Shown here: piece by piece, positions 33,823 to 46,800 of the stretch
How positions within the stretch are numbered: the first letter of the stretch is position 1
Layout of the letters: the number at the start of each line of letters is the position of its first letter
From: Schoenobius gigantellus
Taxonomy: Eukaryota > Arthropoda > Insecta > Lepidoptera > Crambidae
DNA length: 64,000 bases
Assembly: GCA_963935595.1 (NCBI GenBank)
Contig: OZ012541.1
Span: 29,179,860-29,243,859, forward strand
Direction of reading: 5' to 3'
Position numbers and translations under genes: made by a program
The notes under the pieces: generated by a model
Seen by the model: only the letters and a program-made list of their open reading frames with translations
Told to the model about the DNA's origin: nothing
Databases searched by the model: none

Positions 33823-34227
33823 ACTTATTCATGAATCGCAGTACTTCACGTTAGAATTAAAATATGTATGAATTGAACAACTCAAATTATTTAGTTTTCC
33901 TTGAATAGGATTATTTTATTACAGCATTTTCAGTGGAAGGAAAATTAAACAACTAATTTTATTTAACTTTTTCGACACTCATCTATTCACAAATAATAGT
34001 TATAGATTTTTTATCGAGTTAGTTATTTTTTCTTCTACAATTTAGTGTTGGTTTGAACATATTTATTTTTCCATTTGTAATACAAAAATAGCTATATTTT
34101 TGAAATGGAACAAGATATGAATATGCTTGTTAGACCAAAATATACGGAATGTTTTGGGTGTTACAAAACTGGTGAAAAGTCTATTTAACCAAAATCGCAA
34201 TTATTTAGTTCTCCACCTACGCCGACG

Positions 34228-34356
34228 ATATTTTGTATGACCTACAGAAATTTGTTCCGGTCTGGGCGTATGTGCATGTGATTTTTTATGTTTGTAACTG
34301 CACCCACGATACAGGAGAAAATCCTAGTGTGGGGCGACGTTTATTAAAAAAAAATA
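34228..34356 (+). mobile_element. 3' part of the interrupted tRNA-derived SINE
   Basis: It continues the SINE that starts at 29094: 'attttgtatgacctacagaaatttgttccgg', 'gggcgtatgtgcatgtga', 'acaggagaaaat', 'gtggggcgacgtttatt' and an A-rich tail. The order is identical to the body of the SINEs at 49291-49508 and 43505-43714. Confidence 0.8.
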
Positions 34357-34878
34357 TGCCATCATATGCTCATCCTATCGACCTTGGTACCTGTCATCTA
34401 TTACTTTTAGATCCTGATGGAAAAGCTCTCCTTGTTCTTCGCTGTAGAAACCAAAATTGCCAGGGAATTTATGTTCAAATGGTTATAGAGGTAGTGCACT
34501 TTTATAATCATGTTACAGCCAAGATTTTGAACGTTATATAAAGGTCTTGAACTAATAACTTTGTCTAACAATTTCCAACCTACTGATTCCAAATTATTCA
34601 TCGAAGTTATGAAATCGTTGTCTTTCATCTAAGTTCTTATTTGAGACCCATCAAAATTACCAGTTTTTAGATTCCCTGTACTTAAACGGGGACACTCTTG
34701 AAATGACGGCAAAATACGAACCAGTTTTATCTAAAGCCCACTACTAAAACTGTCCTAATGTCCTAATTCTCAGTTATAATTTTTTGTTTTCTAACTACAT
34801 GGTAGTTTTGTCTTATGAGTCACTATTTCTTGACCTAATGGCTGATTTGCTCTGTTGTCCCAGCATGGAAAGCTTATA

Positions 34879-35294
34879 GCGCATAACACATTGCACCGGA
34901 CACCGCTCCGGTGTGCGGCGCTGCGGTTTTTATTTTGACTGAAGAATCTTAATTTGTACACAAAAACCGCAGGGTATAACACACTCACACCGCATGCCCG
35001 TGCGGTTGCGCGGCGCGCGCGACGGCACCGCACTCCCGGACGGTGATGCGGTGCGGTCCGCGGGGTATGCCACACTGTGCCGCAGTATCGTACGGATTTT
35101 TGCGTAGAAAGGACGTGCATACGCGTAATAGATCTCGACATAGATAATGCGGCGATGCGGGCCGTCGTGCACCGCAGCTCCGGACGGTGATACGGAGCAA
35201 ACCGTACGGTGGCACGGTTCCGTGCCGCCGCAGCCGCATGCGGTTTTCGTCCCTCCGTACACCGCAGCGGTGTCCGGTGCAATGTGTTATGCGC
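34879..35294. mobile_element. GC-rich palindromic MITE (~416 bp)
   Basis: GCGCATAACACATTGCACCG at 34879 is matched inversely by CGGTGCAATGTGTTATGCGC ending at 35294, a perfect stem of 29 bp. Further inverted segments lie inside. The interior is strikingly GC-rich and repeats 'gcggtgcggt' and 'ccggacggtgatgcgg'-like units. Several overlapping Arg/Ala/Pro-rich ORFs exist only because of this composition. Confidence 0.75.
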
Positions 35295-35299
35295 CTATG

Positions 35300-36670
35300 T
35301 ATCTACCTACTTATTTGTTGACCTAATGAAAAGTTCCCCATTTATAAATCTACGCATATTACCCATTGGTGTTTCCCGTAAGTTTTTCTATAACAATTGT
35401 GATTTACAAATAGCCGAAATAGTACTAATTTCTTACAAAGGTCATTTATTTTATTTATTTAATCTTTCAATACAATTTGTGTACAGAGGCGGACTTAATG
35501 CCAAAAGCATTATCTACCAGTCAACCTTTGGGTGGTGCAGAGGAAAGGAAGTAGATGTAGTACTTTTATGGTAAAAAAATACTGGATAATGGTATATACA
35601 TAATATACTAATACATTATAGGTTTTCTGATTTTTTTACCATAAATTCACCACAAATGTATTAAAATGTTTTTGGATCATTTAAACAATAACTCCTAGAC
35701 GACAATATTATTTTATAATGTATATTATCGGATTATCCCGAAAATAGACTAAATGCGAACACCTAGTACACATGAAAAAATAGATATTTTTATCCGAGGT
35801 GGGTAGTTTAAAAACTACGACTTAGTATTAAGTCAATCAACAAATCATATCACAAGATTGCCAGCAACAAAAAAACATTATTTTTTTGTAGGCCTGTGTT
35901 ATCATGGTCAAATTCCCAAGGCCATTTGCACCATTTCCCGCAGCAGCATGTTTAATAAATAAGTATGCAGATACAGAGATAATTTATGCACCTAATAATA
36001 AGCAAGAAAAGTAGTTAGTTTATGCTGTACCTACCAGCGGAACGTATATTATACAAATTGTACTCGAGCCGCAGACGAGAGTCAAGCACATGATGAAATT
36101 CATGACATGACGAATGTCATGACAGGACTAAGTGACAGTTCCGTACATCAAACGAGGTTTTAAAAGGGTTTTTAAATACGTCTGCGGAAAAAATAGTTTG
36201 CGTATAAATTGAGAAACAACATCACAAAATCAATCGAAGTTCACGCCCTGATTTAGTAGTAAATTAGCTGATTTAATGGGCGAAATTCTGGAATTTGTGG
36301 AACAATACGTCAAAAGTTACATCACTTACACCTAAAAATCGCTCCTAAATCTAGATGTATGGATTGAGGACTCGAGAACTTGTAAAGCATGATAATATGT
36401 GCGTTTTGGATTTTACTTAAAATCTGACCCCTATTTCAACATCTCCGACAGGTGCGATAAAGACACTAACTTTCTGCTCGCAGATTCACTCGCGTTATTT
36501 TTGTTTTTCTGTGAGAATTTTATATTTTTTCTGTAGGGCAAATAATTTTGCAGCCTATGTTCATCAAGGACAATGTACGAGTAGTATCTAAATGTGAAAG
36601 AATTTTTCAGAACGGTCCAGTAGTTTCGGAGCCTATTAATGCAAACAAACAATCAAATCTTTCTTCTTTA
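35300..36670. other. Repeat debris without genes
   Basis: The minus strand at about 35440-35555 carries a LINE 3' UTR piece ('gcattaagtccgcct' complement, then A-rich), related to 13740-13815. At about 36560-36670 there is a common lepidopteran repeat ('ggtccagtagtttcggagcctatt', 'aaacaaacaatcaaatctttc'). Nothing else was recognised. Confidence 0.45.
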
Positions 36671-36674
36671 CAAT

Positions 36675-36982
36675 AATACATTGTCCATTTTGCGATTGCA
36701 ATAGCATTTATCCAAAGACATCTTGTCTAGGAGGGTAGGCCCCTTTTTCACCATCTTTGACAGGTGCAACAATTTACAAAAAATATATGAAATATCTATA
36801 CTAATATTATTAGTGAAAGACGAGATGTCTTTGGATAATCGCTATCGCAACCGCAAAATGGACAATGTATGGGATTTGACAATTGAGCTCGACAGCTAAG
36901 CGAGGGCTTAGGATGTCAAATCCTATGCGTTTTTCTTTTATCGATTGCGCTATCAATAATCCAAAGACATCTTGACTAGGGG
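36675..36982. mobile_element. CCCTAGACAA MITE family: half copy plus near-complete copy
   Basis: The right half of one copy (36675-36734) has 'attgtccattttgcgattgc' and ends 'ccaaagacatcttgtctagg'. It is followed at 36818-36982 by a second copy with inverted arms ('gatgtctttggataatcgc' and 'ccaaagacatcttgactaggg'). Both match the unit at 62808-62973. Confidence 0.65.
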
Positions 36983-36999
36983 GGCTGGTTAGGACCCCC

Positions 37000-39900
37000 C
37001 CGTAGAGGAAGTCCTGGCGCTTGCGCCAGGCAACCCTCCAGGGGGCGCAATCGGGGAATGGCTAACGCCGATCCCGATTGTGTCCCTACGGAGGTAGAAG
37101 TATCTGGAGGGGTTTTAGCCGAGTATGGGGTCTTCTACCCGAGTCCGGCATATCCTTGGGGTGGCCCCGTCAGTCGGCCCCTTGTCGAATCCGTAAGAAG
37201 GATTTCCCCTCCTAAAAAAAAAGGGGGGGCTGGTTAGACTACCAACTGCTGACATTAGAGAAGATACAATCCATTTACTGTGGTTCCTCAATCCTTACAC
37301 TCGTGTCACCAAAACATGATATGGTAAAGCGGTTAATCGCGTTTAGGTGGTCATGCTACGGGGGCAGGCCTCTGTGTTTTTCCGGACGAGCGCTGCCCCG
37401 CGACCTGCTGCCGTCTTCTAGGGCGGAGAGGAATCAAGAAGCACCGTCACCATCACTGTAAAGAGGCCCGTCACTTCGTTACGTTTAACTATTAAAAAAA
37501 TGTTTTGAGAAGTTTTTATACAATTAAACATGTTGATTATTTAAAAATGCAATTATAATTTTATGCTCTGCAAAATATCCTAGATTAGTGATGAAGTAAA
37601 AATAATAAAAGTCGTTGAACATACTAACTCTTTGGTTGTATGACTTGCTTGTTATTATTTGATGTACATAGACGTAAATGTAAAATATTGAAAAAAAAGG
37701 TTATGAATTAGTGCATAATTTATCCCGAATATAAAAATAATGAGCAAACGATCCCAGGAGGAACGACATCTGATATAATTGAACTTGGCTCTTGGCCTTG
37801 CTCGTCGAAGGTCGGAAGCCACCCCCGCGGGAGTTAAACCGCGCGCAGGTGGCCGGTGGAGCGATCCATCAGCGATCTACGTTTTAGCGCACGTATTATA
37901 TCTAGTGTACAAACTCCTCAGTATTATTACCCAAGACTAGCAGCACGTTTCGGCATCGCAAGAATTTAATTTGCTTAAGTAAAAAATATACTTAGGTAGG
38001 CAACAATTACCTTAGTGCCCAGTCAAAGTTACTTTACATCCTCGTTACATTAAAACGAATAGAAAGGCAATGTATGAAAAAACATAACAAAACCCACACG
38101 ATTTATGCCATTCCCTTACATTTATATACCTATATATAATTCTTTTTAACGCAATAGACGTATAAAGTGACTTTGTTGACTTGTTACGAATTATGAGATA
38201 ATAATTATGGAAAAAGTATGCGAAGTGTTGATGTTACAAAAATATTTGCCTAGTAACCGCCGACAGCTTATGAATTGATCGGATGCTAATCCAGAGCCCT
38301 TCCGGATTCGATACTCAAATAGATATACGAATACTATCAATGTCAGGATCATACCCTGTGCAAGGTCGTTGGTGTAACTACCGTGGTGGTGATTAACTGT
38401 CTTAATTGGGTTATTTATAGTTTATTTTTAGATGCAGTACCTATCTAGAAATTTCAAAAACTAATTACTATTGTAATGATTGTGTTGATGTGTCAAAAGC
38501 AAAGCTATTCTGGATGGAAAGTGCTTTAGATATTTGAGATAGAAATTTTTTGGTAAAGGAGACTTCATATTGATTTTAGAAATAGTTCGAACTGCTTACA
38601 TGATTAAAGATGTTTTATTTTAATAATCGCCTGTCTGAACCGAAATGTAGCAAATTAAAGCGATCGCTTGATATTAAGAGTCAATCAATCACAGGGAACA
38701 AATGTCAAGAATAAACAACTACCTATAAAACTTGAGAATGATCATCAAAATCTAACAACACATAAAACATATAGGATAAAGGGAAGTAGCAAATCAAAAG
38801 AGGGTTAAGTTTTGACAAAATGCTCAAGTCGACCGGCTCTTTTCGATTTATCTTTTTATTCGGATGTCTATGAAACATCTTTGAATGCTTTTCGAATGAT
38901 TTCTAAAATCAATATTGAATTAAGCTCGCCCAGGTTGCAGTCAGCGCCATGAGCTCTATGAAGTGTTGAAATCATCGTTACCGAATAAAATAAACATAAA
39001 TTATGGCCTGTTCCACGCAAATTCGAGAAGAATTGACAATTATACGCTGGTTTGGTTTCGACATTGATATTGTTGTTGATGTTACTTTATTAAGTCGAGC
39101 TACGTTTGTAAACATCCCGGTCTGTTGCCGGGGACACGTGCGCCCACGGTTAAGGCCGCGGGGCCGCCTCATCCCCTGCCACCCCACGCTCAGTCCACGG
39201 CGAGACGCTTCACAGTTGCCATTCTACCAGTATCCAGCCTGGCTGAACCGTCGCGAACTTCGTATTTGCATGATAGTGAGTACATAAGATATGACATTAC
39301 GGAATTTCAAGACGATCTTTTGAAAACCTTAATAACGTACTTCATTGTTAGACACGATGATACGGTGTAACAAAAAAAACTGTACTTCAACAACTTCTAC
39401 CAATTTTTGTGGTTGTATTTTTACAGTAATTACCAATAGTATCTTAAAATTACTTACTTAAAATGCTTGTGATAACCAAATTAGTAGCGTTGCGTTTGCT
39501 GTTTAGTGCGTAGTGATTGTGTTTTGTTGGTGGTGGAATTTCTCTACAATAAACATCTATAAAATTATGTTTTGGAATAAGTCGACAATGTTGAACAATT
39601 CATAATGCACAATGCTAAATACATTTAACCGACTTCAAAAGAGGAGGAGGTTCTCAATTCGATGCTTATGTTTTTTTTGTGTGTATATTACGCGATTACG
39701 CCGCCAATTGTGGACCGATTTTCAAAATTCTTTTTGTATTCTAAAGTATACTCCAAGGGTGTTCCCATGGTCACCAAAGTCAGGATTTGATATGGAATCC
39801 CATGAAAATCGAGGAAAACCCTTAAATTTTAAGGTGTGTCCAACGTGTTTTGTGTGTATGTTACGCGACAACTCCGCCAAATGTGGACCGATTTTCAAAA

Positions 39901-40800
39901 TTATTTTTGTATTCGATAGAGAATACTCCTAGGGTGCTACCAAGGTCACCAAAGTTAGGATCTGATGATGGGATCCCATGAAAATCGAGGGAAACGCTAA
40001 TGTATAATTTATTTAGGGTTTCTTTCACTAAAAAGATTTCATTCACTAAAAAGTTAAAAATAAAAAATATTTTACAAAAAATAAAAAACGACTTCAAAAA
40101 CACTGAAAAGTAAAAAATCATATAAAAATAGGTACAGACAACATCACACTTCTATATTGAAGTCGGTGACAAATTTTAAGACTTTCAAAACTAGATCATC
40201 GTTTGGCACCGACTTCAATGTTGTCTGTACCTATTCTTATATTATTTTTAACTTTTCAGTGTTTTTGCAGTCGGTTTTTATTTTTAGTAAAATATTTTTT
40301 ATATTAAAATAAAAATTACTGCACCACTTAAGGGATTTCATTAAAACATCGACAATATTCTGCAACGTTCGTTGATCTTTTCAAAAACATCATTGAATTC
40401 TCTATAACTTTTTTGATGTGATGTTAATTTTTAGGTAGAGATTTGTTGTTAATAATACGAAACACTTAAAAAAGTTGTAACATTCACACAAAAAACTGAG
40501 TATCGAATTGAGAACCCCCCCCCCCCCCCTTTTCTGAAATCGCTTAAAAATATCCAAAAATTCACTACAAATTCACTACAATTGCATTCAAATTGGCTGA
40601 AAACAGCCACTTGAATCAGTAGGTACTCTGAAATTCATTACTCGATGCATTTAATGTTGTTCTAAAAAAATATTTCTATAAATTCATGGTCCATAAATAA
40701 TCAATAAAATTTATTAAGAAACTTACTTAATTGCCAAAAATTCGTCGCGTAGTTGGATCAGTAGTCATTAATGAAAGTAATTTAGCTAAGCTATTATAAC
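37000..40800. other. Gene-less stretch with repeat pieces
   Basis: 37000-37220 is GC-rich and contains 'gcgcttgcgccaggc' and 'ccaccccaag'-type lepidopteran repeat text. 39620-40010 is a common repeat ('accgacttcaaaagaggaggaggttctcaattcg', 'tggaccgattttcaaaattc', occurring twice in tandem). 40086-40282 is a palindrome. 40516-40529 is a poly(C) run. A GC-rich open stretch at 39100-39290 is unexplained. No gene family was recognised. Confidence 0.4.
40086..40282. mobile_element. Palindromic MITE ('gacttcaatgttgtctgtacctattcttat')
   Basis: The inverted arms share 'cactgaaaagttaaaaataa', 'ataggtacagacaacat' and 'gaagtcggtg'. The same palindrome with sequence differences lies at 53268-53455. It is non-coding. 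Confidence 0.65.
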
Positions 40801-40818
40801 AGTTCAATCGGAAAATTG

Positions 40819-40826
40819 TATATAAG
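40819..40826 (+). promoter_or_regulatory. Candidate TATA box of ninaB-like gene
   Basis: TATATAAG lies 54 bp before the ATG at 40880. A start site about 30 bp downstream would give a short 5' UTR of roughly 25-30 nt. It rests on sequence match and spacing only, and AT-rich DNA gives such matches by chance. Confidence 0.3.
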
Positions 40827-40879
40827 TACAATTGTGCGTGGATTACCTTTTTTATTGTTGCGTGAGTTTTTTAGTTGAA

Positions 40880-43800
40880 ATGGCGTCTGGGGGTGACAAG
40901 TTATATCCAAACTGCGACTCGGGCGTATGGCTGAGATCATGTGAAGAGGAGGTCACTAAGCCATTAGACGGAGAAATCACAGGTAACTCCTGATTTTATT
41001 CTCATCATCATGACTATGTCAGCTCCTACAGCTACATACCATTAAATATCAATGAATTTACAAAAAATTAAAAATATTATTATAAACTATTATTAACATA
41101 CAAATTACCCTCCCTTATAAATTGCTGTGAAAAATTACTGTTTATATATTTATATATTCTAAGCTTTTAGAACTATCTCGATTTATTACTTACTATATTA
41201 TATATCTATACTAATAGTATAAAGCTGAAGAGTTTGTTTGTTTGTTTGAACGCGCTAATCTCAGGAACTACTGGTTCGAATTGAAAAATTATTTTTGTGT
41301 TGGATAGTCCATTTATCGAGGAAGCCCTGGTCCCGTGAAGAGTTTTATCAGTAACCGTTTACACGTGTTTTTATTATAGGTATTAAAATATTGCAAAAGT
41401 TACAGTATTTCTTGTTTGTTATTAATTCACGTCATACCGGAACATTGATTCGAAGTACACCCAAACCAAATATAATAATATAAAATATCCTGAGCGATAG
41501 GTAGAAAGATTGGTCGGTAGTTTTTTATAGGAATAACGAAAGTGCTGGAGGATTTAATTTTTACCTTAGAAAAATATTTCGTTGAAATAATTAATCGAAT
41601 GTCTCGGATTAATAAATTGAATATATATTCTAAATTGCATACTATAATTTATTTGAATAACTAGCTTGTACTAAGTTTGCGATTTCGTCTGGCTTGCCTT
41701 CGGAATTGCGTCTGTAAAGGATTGAAAAATATTCGATGTCTCTATTTTTGTTACAACATATCGACGGAAAAGTTTCATTCCGATTCGTTCAACAATGTTT
41801 GCATATTCGACCAATTAATAATTAACAGTTATATACTTTATATTATATAACTTCTTTAAAAAAATCTTAAGTTTTAGTTTATTTGAGTCTTACTTTGAAT
41901 TTATTTGAAAAAATATTTAATGGCTATTAATTTGATGATTGATTGAATTTTCATAAAATTTCTGCTCATATGTAGAGCAGAAATTTTATGAAAATTTATG
42001 TTATCGCAATTTGTAATATTAATTCATTTTGGTTTATCACGTCACACTTTAATGTTTTATTTAAGATTACTTATTTAATTTGTTTGATTGTTACCAATGC
42101 TAAAAGAACATCTAAATACTCGTACAAGTACTACATACAACTGAAAAGCCAATATACAAAATTATTTAACAATTAAGCACTTTGAAGGGATGTAAACTAA
42201 AATTAGACAGAAAGCTTTATATGTTAATCAATTAAACTCAAATTATCGGCTAGCATAAAATGAAAGCTTTAGGTATTACTATATATATCTGTGAGACAAG
42301 AGGATAATAATTTATTATCCTCTCGTCTCACATCTTGGTTTTCTGAAATGCTCAAATAAGAGGAACATCGAAATAATTACGTAAATAAATAACTCGTAAA
42401 AGTAAACATATCCAATCACATTACAATGCATAATACATTTCCTTAATTGATTAAATCCGACGACTTTGTGTAGTTTTTATACGAATGAACTACTTGTTAA
42501 TAAGATTGTTGTGATAAACATTCTGAAAATATAGAAGACATGTGTCTTATTCATGTTATTTTGTTTACAGGTTTTTATCAAATATTAGAAAAATTATTTG
42601 AAAATACTTTCAATGATTAGAAATAGGTATTAAGTATTTGAAAATATTTCAAATCATTGAGCTATATAGCTTACACCTATTTTATAAATCTCGAATTGCA
42701 TATCCTGCACTGCACCCCGAGAAAGTAGAGGCTTGTAGACCTTGCCGGTTCAGAAGTCGGAAATCACCACTAAGAGCCCCTTCATCGCTTTAGCTTGGGG
42801 GGATTATTATTGATTGTCTAAGAAAAACTCTATCACTGTCGCCTTGAAATTACTAGTCATTGCGGCGTCAATACAAGACTCTGTGTCCATTGTCTGGTAA
42901 AAATAGCAATGGATGCACTTTGACTGTTAAATTTGAAAGCGATCGCGATAAATTTTTGTAACACAAGCAAGGGCTGCTTTCCCTTGCTCTCGTAGGGGTT
43001 TGTTGCGTTCGCCATAGCTGATTAATTCCCCTTTCATAGTAAAGTTAGTAGACATTAAAAATACGAAATGTGCAACGAAAGATTCCATTCTTGTTGTCTT
43101 TATTTTTAGGGTTTCGTACTTCAAAAGGGAAAAACGACCCTTATGTGATTACTTTGTTGTCTGTCTGTTTGTCAAGACCCATTTCTCGAGAACATGTGGA
43201 GCTATCAAACTAAAACAAGTAAAATTATTAAAAAAAACTTTTAAATACAAGCTTTTAGTACTTGTCAATACGAATCAAACGAGCCCAAACTCGATGGGGT
43301 TGTGTCGTTTTATTGCGGTGTTCCTGTGACCACCTTCCAGCTCGAGCATTAGATAAGCTCCATATCATCATAATATTGCATTGTCACGCGATATACCTAC
43401 ATATGGCATGCAAAATGTCAGGTCAATGGGAAACCAAATTGGTCAAATTTAACTTGCAAGATTTCATTACAGACACCGGACAGATGAAAGTAAATAAAAG
43501 CTTGTAATTTTTATTAAAAACGTCGCCCACACTACGATTTTCTCCTGTGTCGTGGGTGCAGTTACAGACACATAATATCACATGCACGTACGCCGAAACC
43601 GGAACAAATTTCTCTAGTCCATACAAAATATTTGTTCCGTACGGGAATCGAACCCGCGACCCGTTGCACACTAGGTGCTCGCTCTACCTCTGCGCTAACC
43701 GTGTCGTCAAATTATGTGAAATACTCGGTCTATGGTCTCTCTCAGATATAAAAAAATCAGACTTGTAAGTGAACACGATCAAAAGATATGATCGATTATG

Positions 43801-46800
43801 TCGCATATGTTCGCAAATTTTGCGATTTCACAAGAGAATCAAAACTTATAGGGTACTTCCTGTTGACCTAGAATTATAAAATTTGACAAAAAGCAATGTC
43901 TTTCAGCACATATTAAGGATAAAATTCGAAAACCGTATATATGTACATAGTTAGGAACTTATACACTTTGGTAGCTTGTAATACGGAACCCTTAGCACAA
44001 CTCGCATTTAGCCGGTGTTTTATATCATTTCTTACATATAAACCAAATTTGACCGAATATATCTCACGTTATGAAGACTCGCTCACTTACACCAATATAT
44101 TCCATTCTTTAACATTTCAACATAAATACTTATTTGATAATTGCATGCCTCATCAATATTAATTAATTAAATTCATTTGTGAATTGAACCTTTCTTTGTT
44201 AAGATAAGAGTGACTAAATGTTAAAATATTTCCTTAAAATTTATAATGCAAACGATTCATGAGTAATATTTATGAGCGAGCGGATTCGCCTGCATGGACA
44301 AATCGATTTCAGCTGTTTCGTTTTTTATTATTTTCATGGACAATATAGCATGAATGAATGCTGCATATACTTAGCATCAAAATATGCGACATAAATGGCC
44401 ATATCTTTTCATCGCGTTGACCTACAAGTTTGATTTTTTCACAGTTGAAAGAGACCCTTAACGTTGACTTAAAATTCACAGACGGAGGTATCCCTGCGAA
44501 GCTTAGAGCTAGGCTAAATGATCTAAGCTGCGAAGTCAAACAAAAAGGCAGGGCCGTACCATCTTTTCTCGAAGCCATTCAGGCCATTTTAGACCATCCT
44601 GTGACTTCGTTGTGGAAAAACTAGAAGCCAACATTTTCAGTGACCAAGAGGGCAATACAGATATATTTCAAAGTTCCATAAAATTTAAACCAGTAGTTTG
44701 AGAATTATTGCAAGACGAAGTTCCTTAATTTTGTAACTGACTGACTCACTCACTGATTCATGATCGTCTCGTTTTCTAGATAGTATATTTTTTGAATATA
44801 AGCAATTTTATACTCTGGTTTCCTGTACATAATAAGCGTATGTGGCACTTTCGAGAGGGACAACTGATAATTCTAGGCGGCTTACATCCTATCAATGTCA
44901 ACTTTGGTTGTATTAAAGCACAGGAGTCTGCTATTTCTGAATAAAATAGACTTAGAAATACATCTAAACTGTCCATTATATATGTAGAAACCATCAAAAC
45001 TTGTCAAAAATCAATATATCAAAGCCTCTGAGGATAGCCTACAGAGACAGGGAGGGCTTTGAGAAAACTCATAGCTGAGGCCCAAGATATAACACACGCA
45101 AACAAAAGAAGGAAGACTACAAAAACAAATGAGATCCCATCGAAAAACATAACATGTACACTCGACTACAAAAAGATCGATGCGGTCAAAGATACAAAAA
45201 TACGTATACATTGATTGACAGACTTTATTTACTTAACATTATGGTAGAGTTGATAGAGTATACATATTTTTGTTACTTTGACCGTAACGATATTTTTGTA
45301 GTCGACTGTACAAAAATGCAGTAAGTCTCGTAACGTAGTTTATCTGCCGTAAAAAGTTGTGAAATCCAAAGTAAACCAAGTCGGTTATTTTTTTCCTTTT
45401 AAAGTACGAAGCCTTAAAAAATGAAGAAATAAAAAAGTAATTTCAAAAAATAAACAAATACCTGCATCGACCTCAAAAATAGTTGGCATATTTACTTAAT
45501 ATTTTTTAATAAATAAAACTTTTATTTCTCTTTGGATTGGTCGTCCGAAAAGTGGGCGCTACGCAGAGTGTGTTGCGCCCGCCCCTCAAAGATTCCCGTA
45601 GGATAGTAACGAGTATTCATGCACTTTGCTAATGCTTGCGGGATTAAAGCAATCAAATTAATAAATATCTACAGCTCACTTTGAGATAAAAATATTAGTG
45701 CGAATGTAAAAAGAATATTACAACCAACTTTTATTTGTTAAAATGTATTTCAGGTGAAATCCCGTCGTGGCTGAATGGCAGTCTTCTTCGTAACGGCCCA
45801 GGCTCGCTGAAGGTGGGCGAACAGAGGTTCAAACATCTGTTTGATTGCTCGGCGTTACTCCACAGGTACTGTTTTAAGCAAAATGGCCCGTATAAGGTTT
45901 TTGTTTAGTGGTAGTTCTTTATCCCACCACCACCCATGGCCATTTCAAGTCCAGCTTTTCGGTTATAATGGCAGAATAGCAAAAGATGCTAAGGCAACCT
46001 GGGACTACACTTTGGCGTGCGCAAATTGTCTACAAATTGTTTTCCTTCCTATTACCACTCCCTATTTATATTTCGGCTCCTTTTATGGGTGACGCTTGCG
46101 ATAATGATGTTGGTGCGAACTTCATGCTTCTATTTAATCCACTTCGACTTACTTTACTCCGCCCCTTGTGCCAATGGTGCGCGAACTCCTGCAGCCGTCT
46201 GAAGTTTGTCTCTGAACTGACTAGTTCTGCATAGTAAACCGCTTGTTTAATGATAGTTGTTTCATATCCAGCTCGAAAGATCGAATATATAGCAATTAGT
46301 GATTTCTTTTTTCTGTGGTTTTGTTAGATCAAAGTTATGGATCATTAAGACAGCTGTTTAATGAGTTAAATTGAAAACATTCTCCTTTTTCTTTATCGTG
46401 TACTATCAAGAGAGCAATATTCATATACGCAATCGTAAAAAACCTACTCTAAACTAAACTACACATATAAAACTAATAATAAATTTAAAACTAAACTAAA
46501 TCTAAAAATGGCCCCCGCGGCAGTGTACCCAAGATGCTGGAAGCGTTTCCGCGCTGAATCGCTAAGCTAATACGTTGAGCGAGGAAGCTGCCAGCTTTTA
46601 GGTTCCCTGTGACATCTTTTAGTCTCTTCGATAGAACCTTGAAGAGACTTGAGCGCCTGGGCCCCACGGACCGAGAGTCTTGACGCCGAATGAAAAAATA
46701 TTCAGCGCCGAGACTACTATATTTATTAATGTTGGTCTTTTTGGTGTGTGGTGAGTTACACACACAATAAAAAAAATTGCACACACGTCGATAGTCTGCC

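Larger units (their letters stand above)
29176..34227. mobile_element. DNA transposon with 29-bp perfect TIRs and ATAT (or TA) duplication
   Basis: Positions 29176-29204 and 34199-34227 are perfect inverted repeats beginning CGTCGGCGTAGGTGGAGAAC. ATAT flanks both ends (29172-29175 and 34228-34231), and an uninterrupted SINE shows the empty site. Inside are a broken transposase-like gene (minus strand, 29998-31000), a GCATGC minisatellite repeat (30996-31275), and an RTE LINE with its own duplication (31901-33822). Without the RTE insert the element would be about 3.1 kb. A 4-bp duplication would fit Sola-type elements and a 2-bp one Tc1/mariner-type. The superfamily is not settled. Confidence 0.8.

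Noticed and set aside
34791..35282. 163-, 110- and 84-codon overlapping minus-strand ORFs
   Set aside because: They are products of the GC-rich palindrome. All frames are open and rich in Arg, Ala and Pro, with no family.
40510..40531. Poly(C) run as a regulatory element
   Set aside because: A homopolymer within repeat sequence. Its length may be an assembly artefact and nothing links it to a function.
44445..44624. Alternative terminal exon of ninaB
   Set aside because: Joining to ninaB exon 1 in phase 1 gives an immediate stop, so it belongs to a separate gene.
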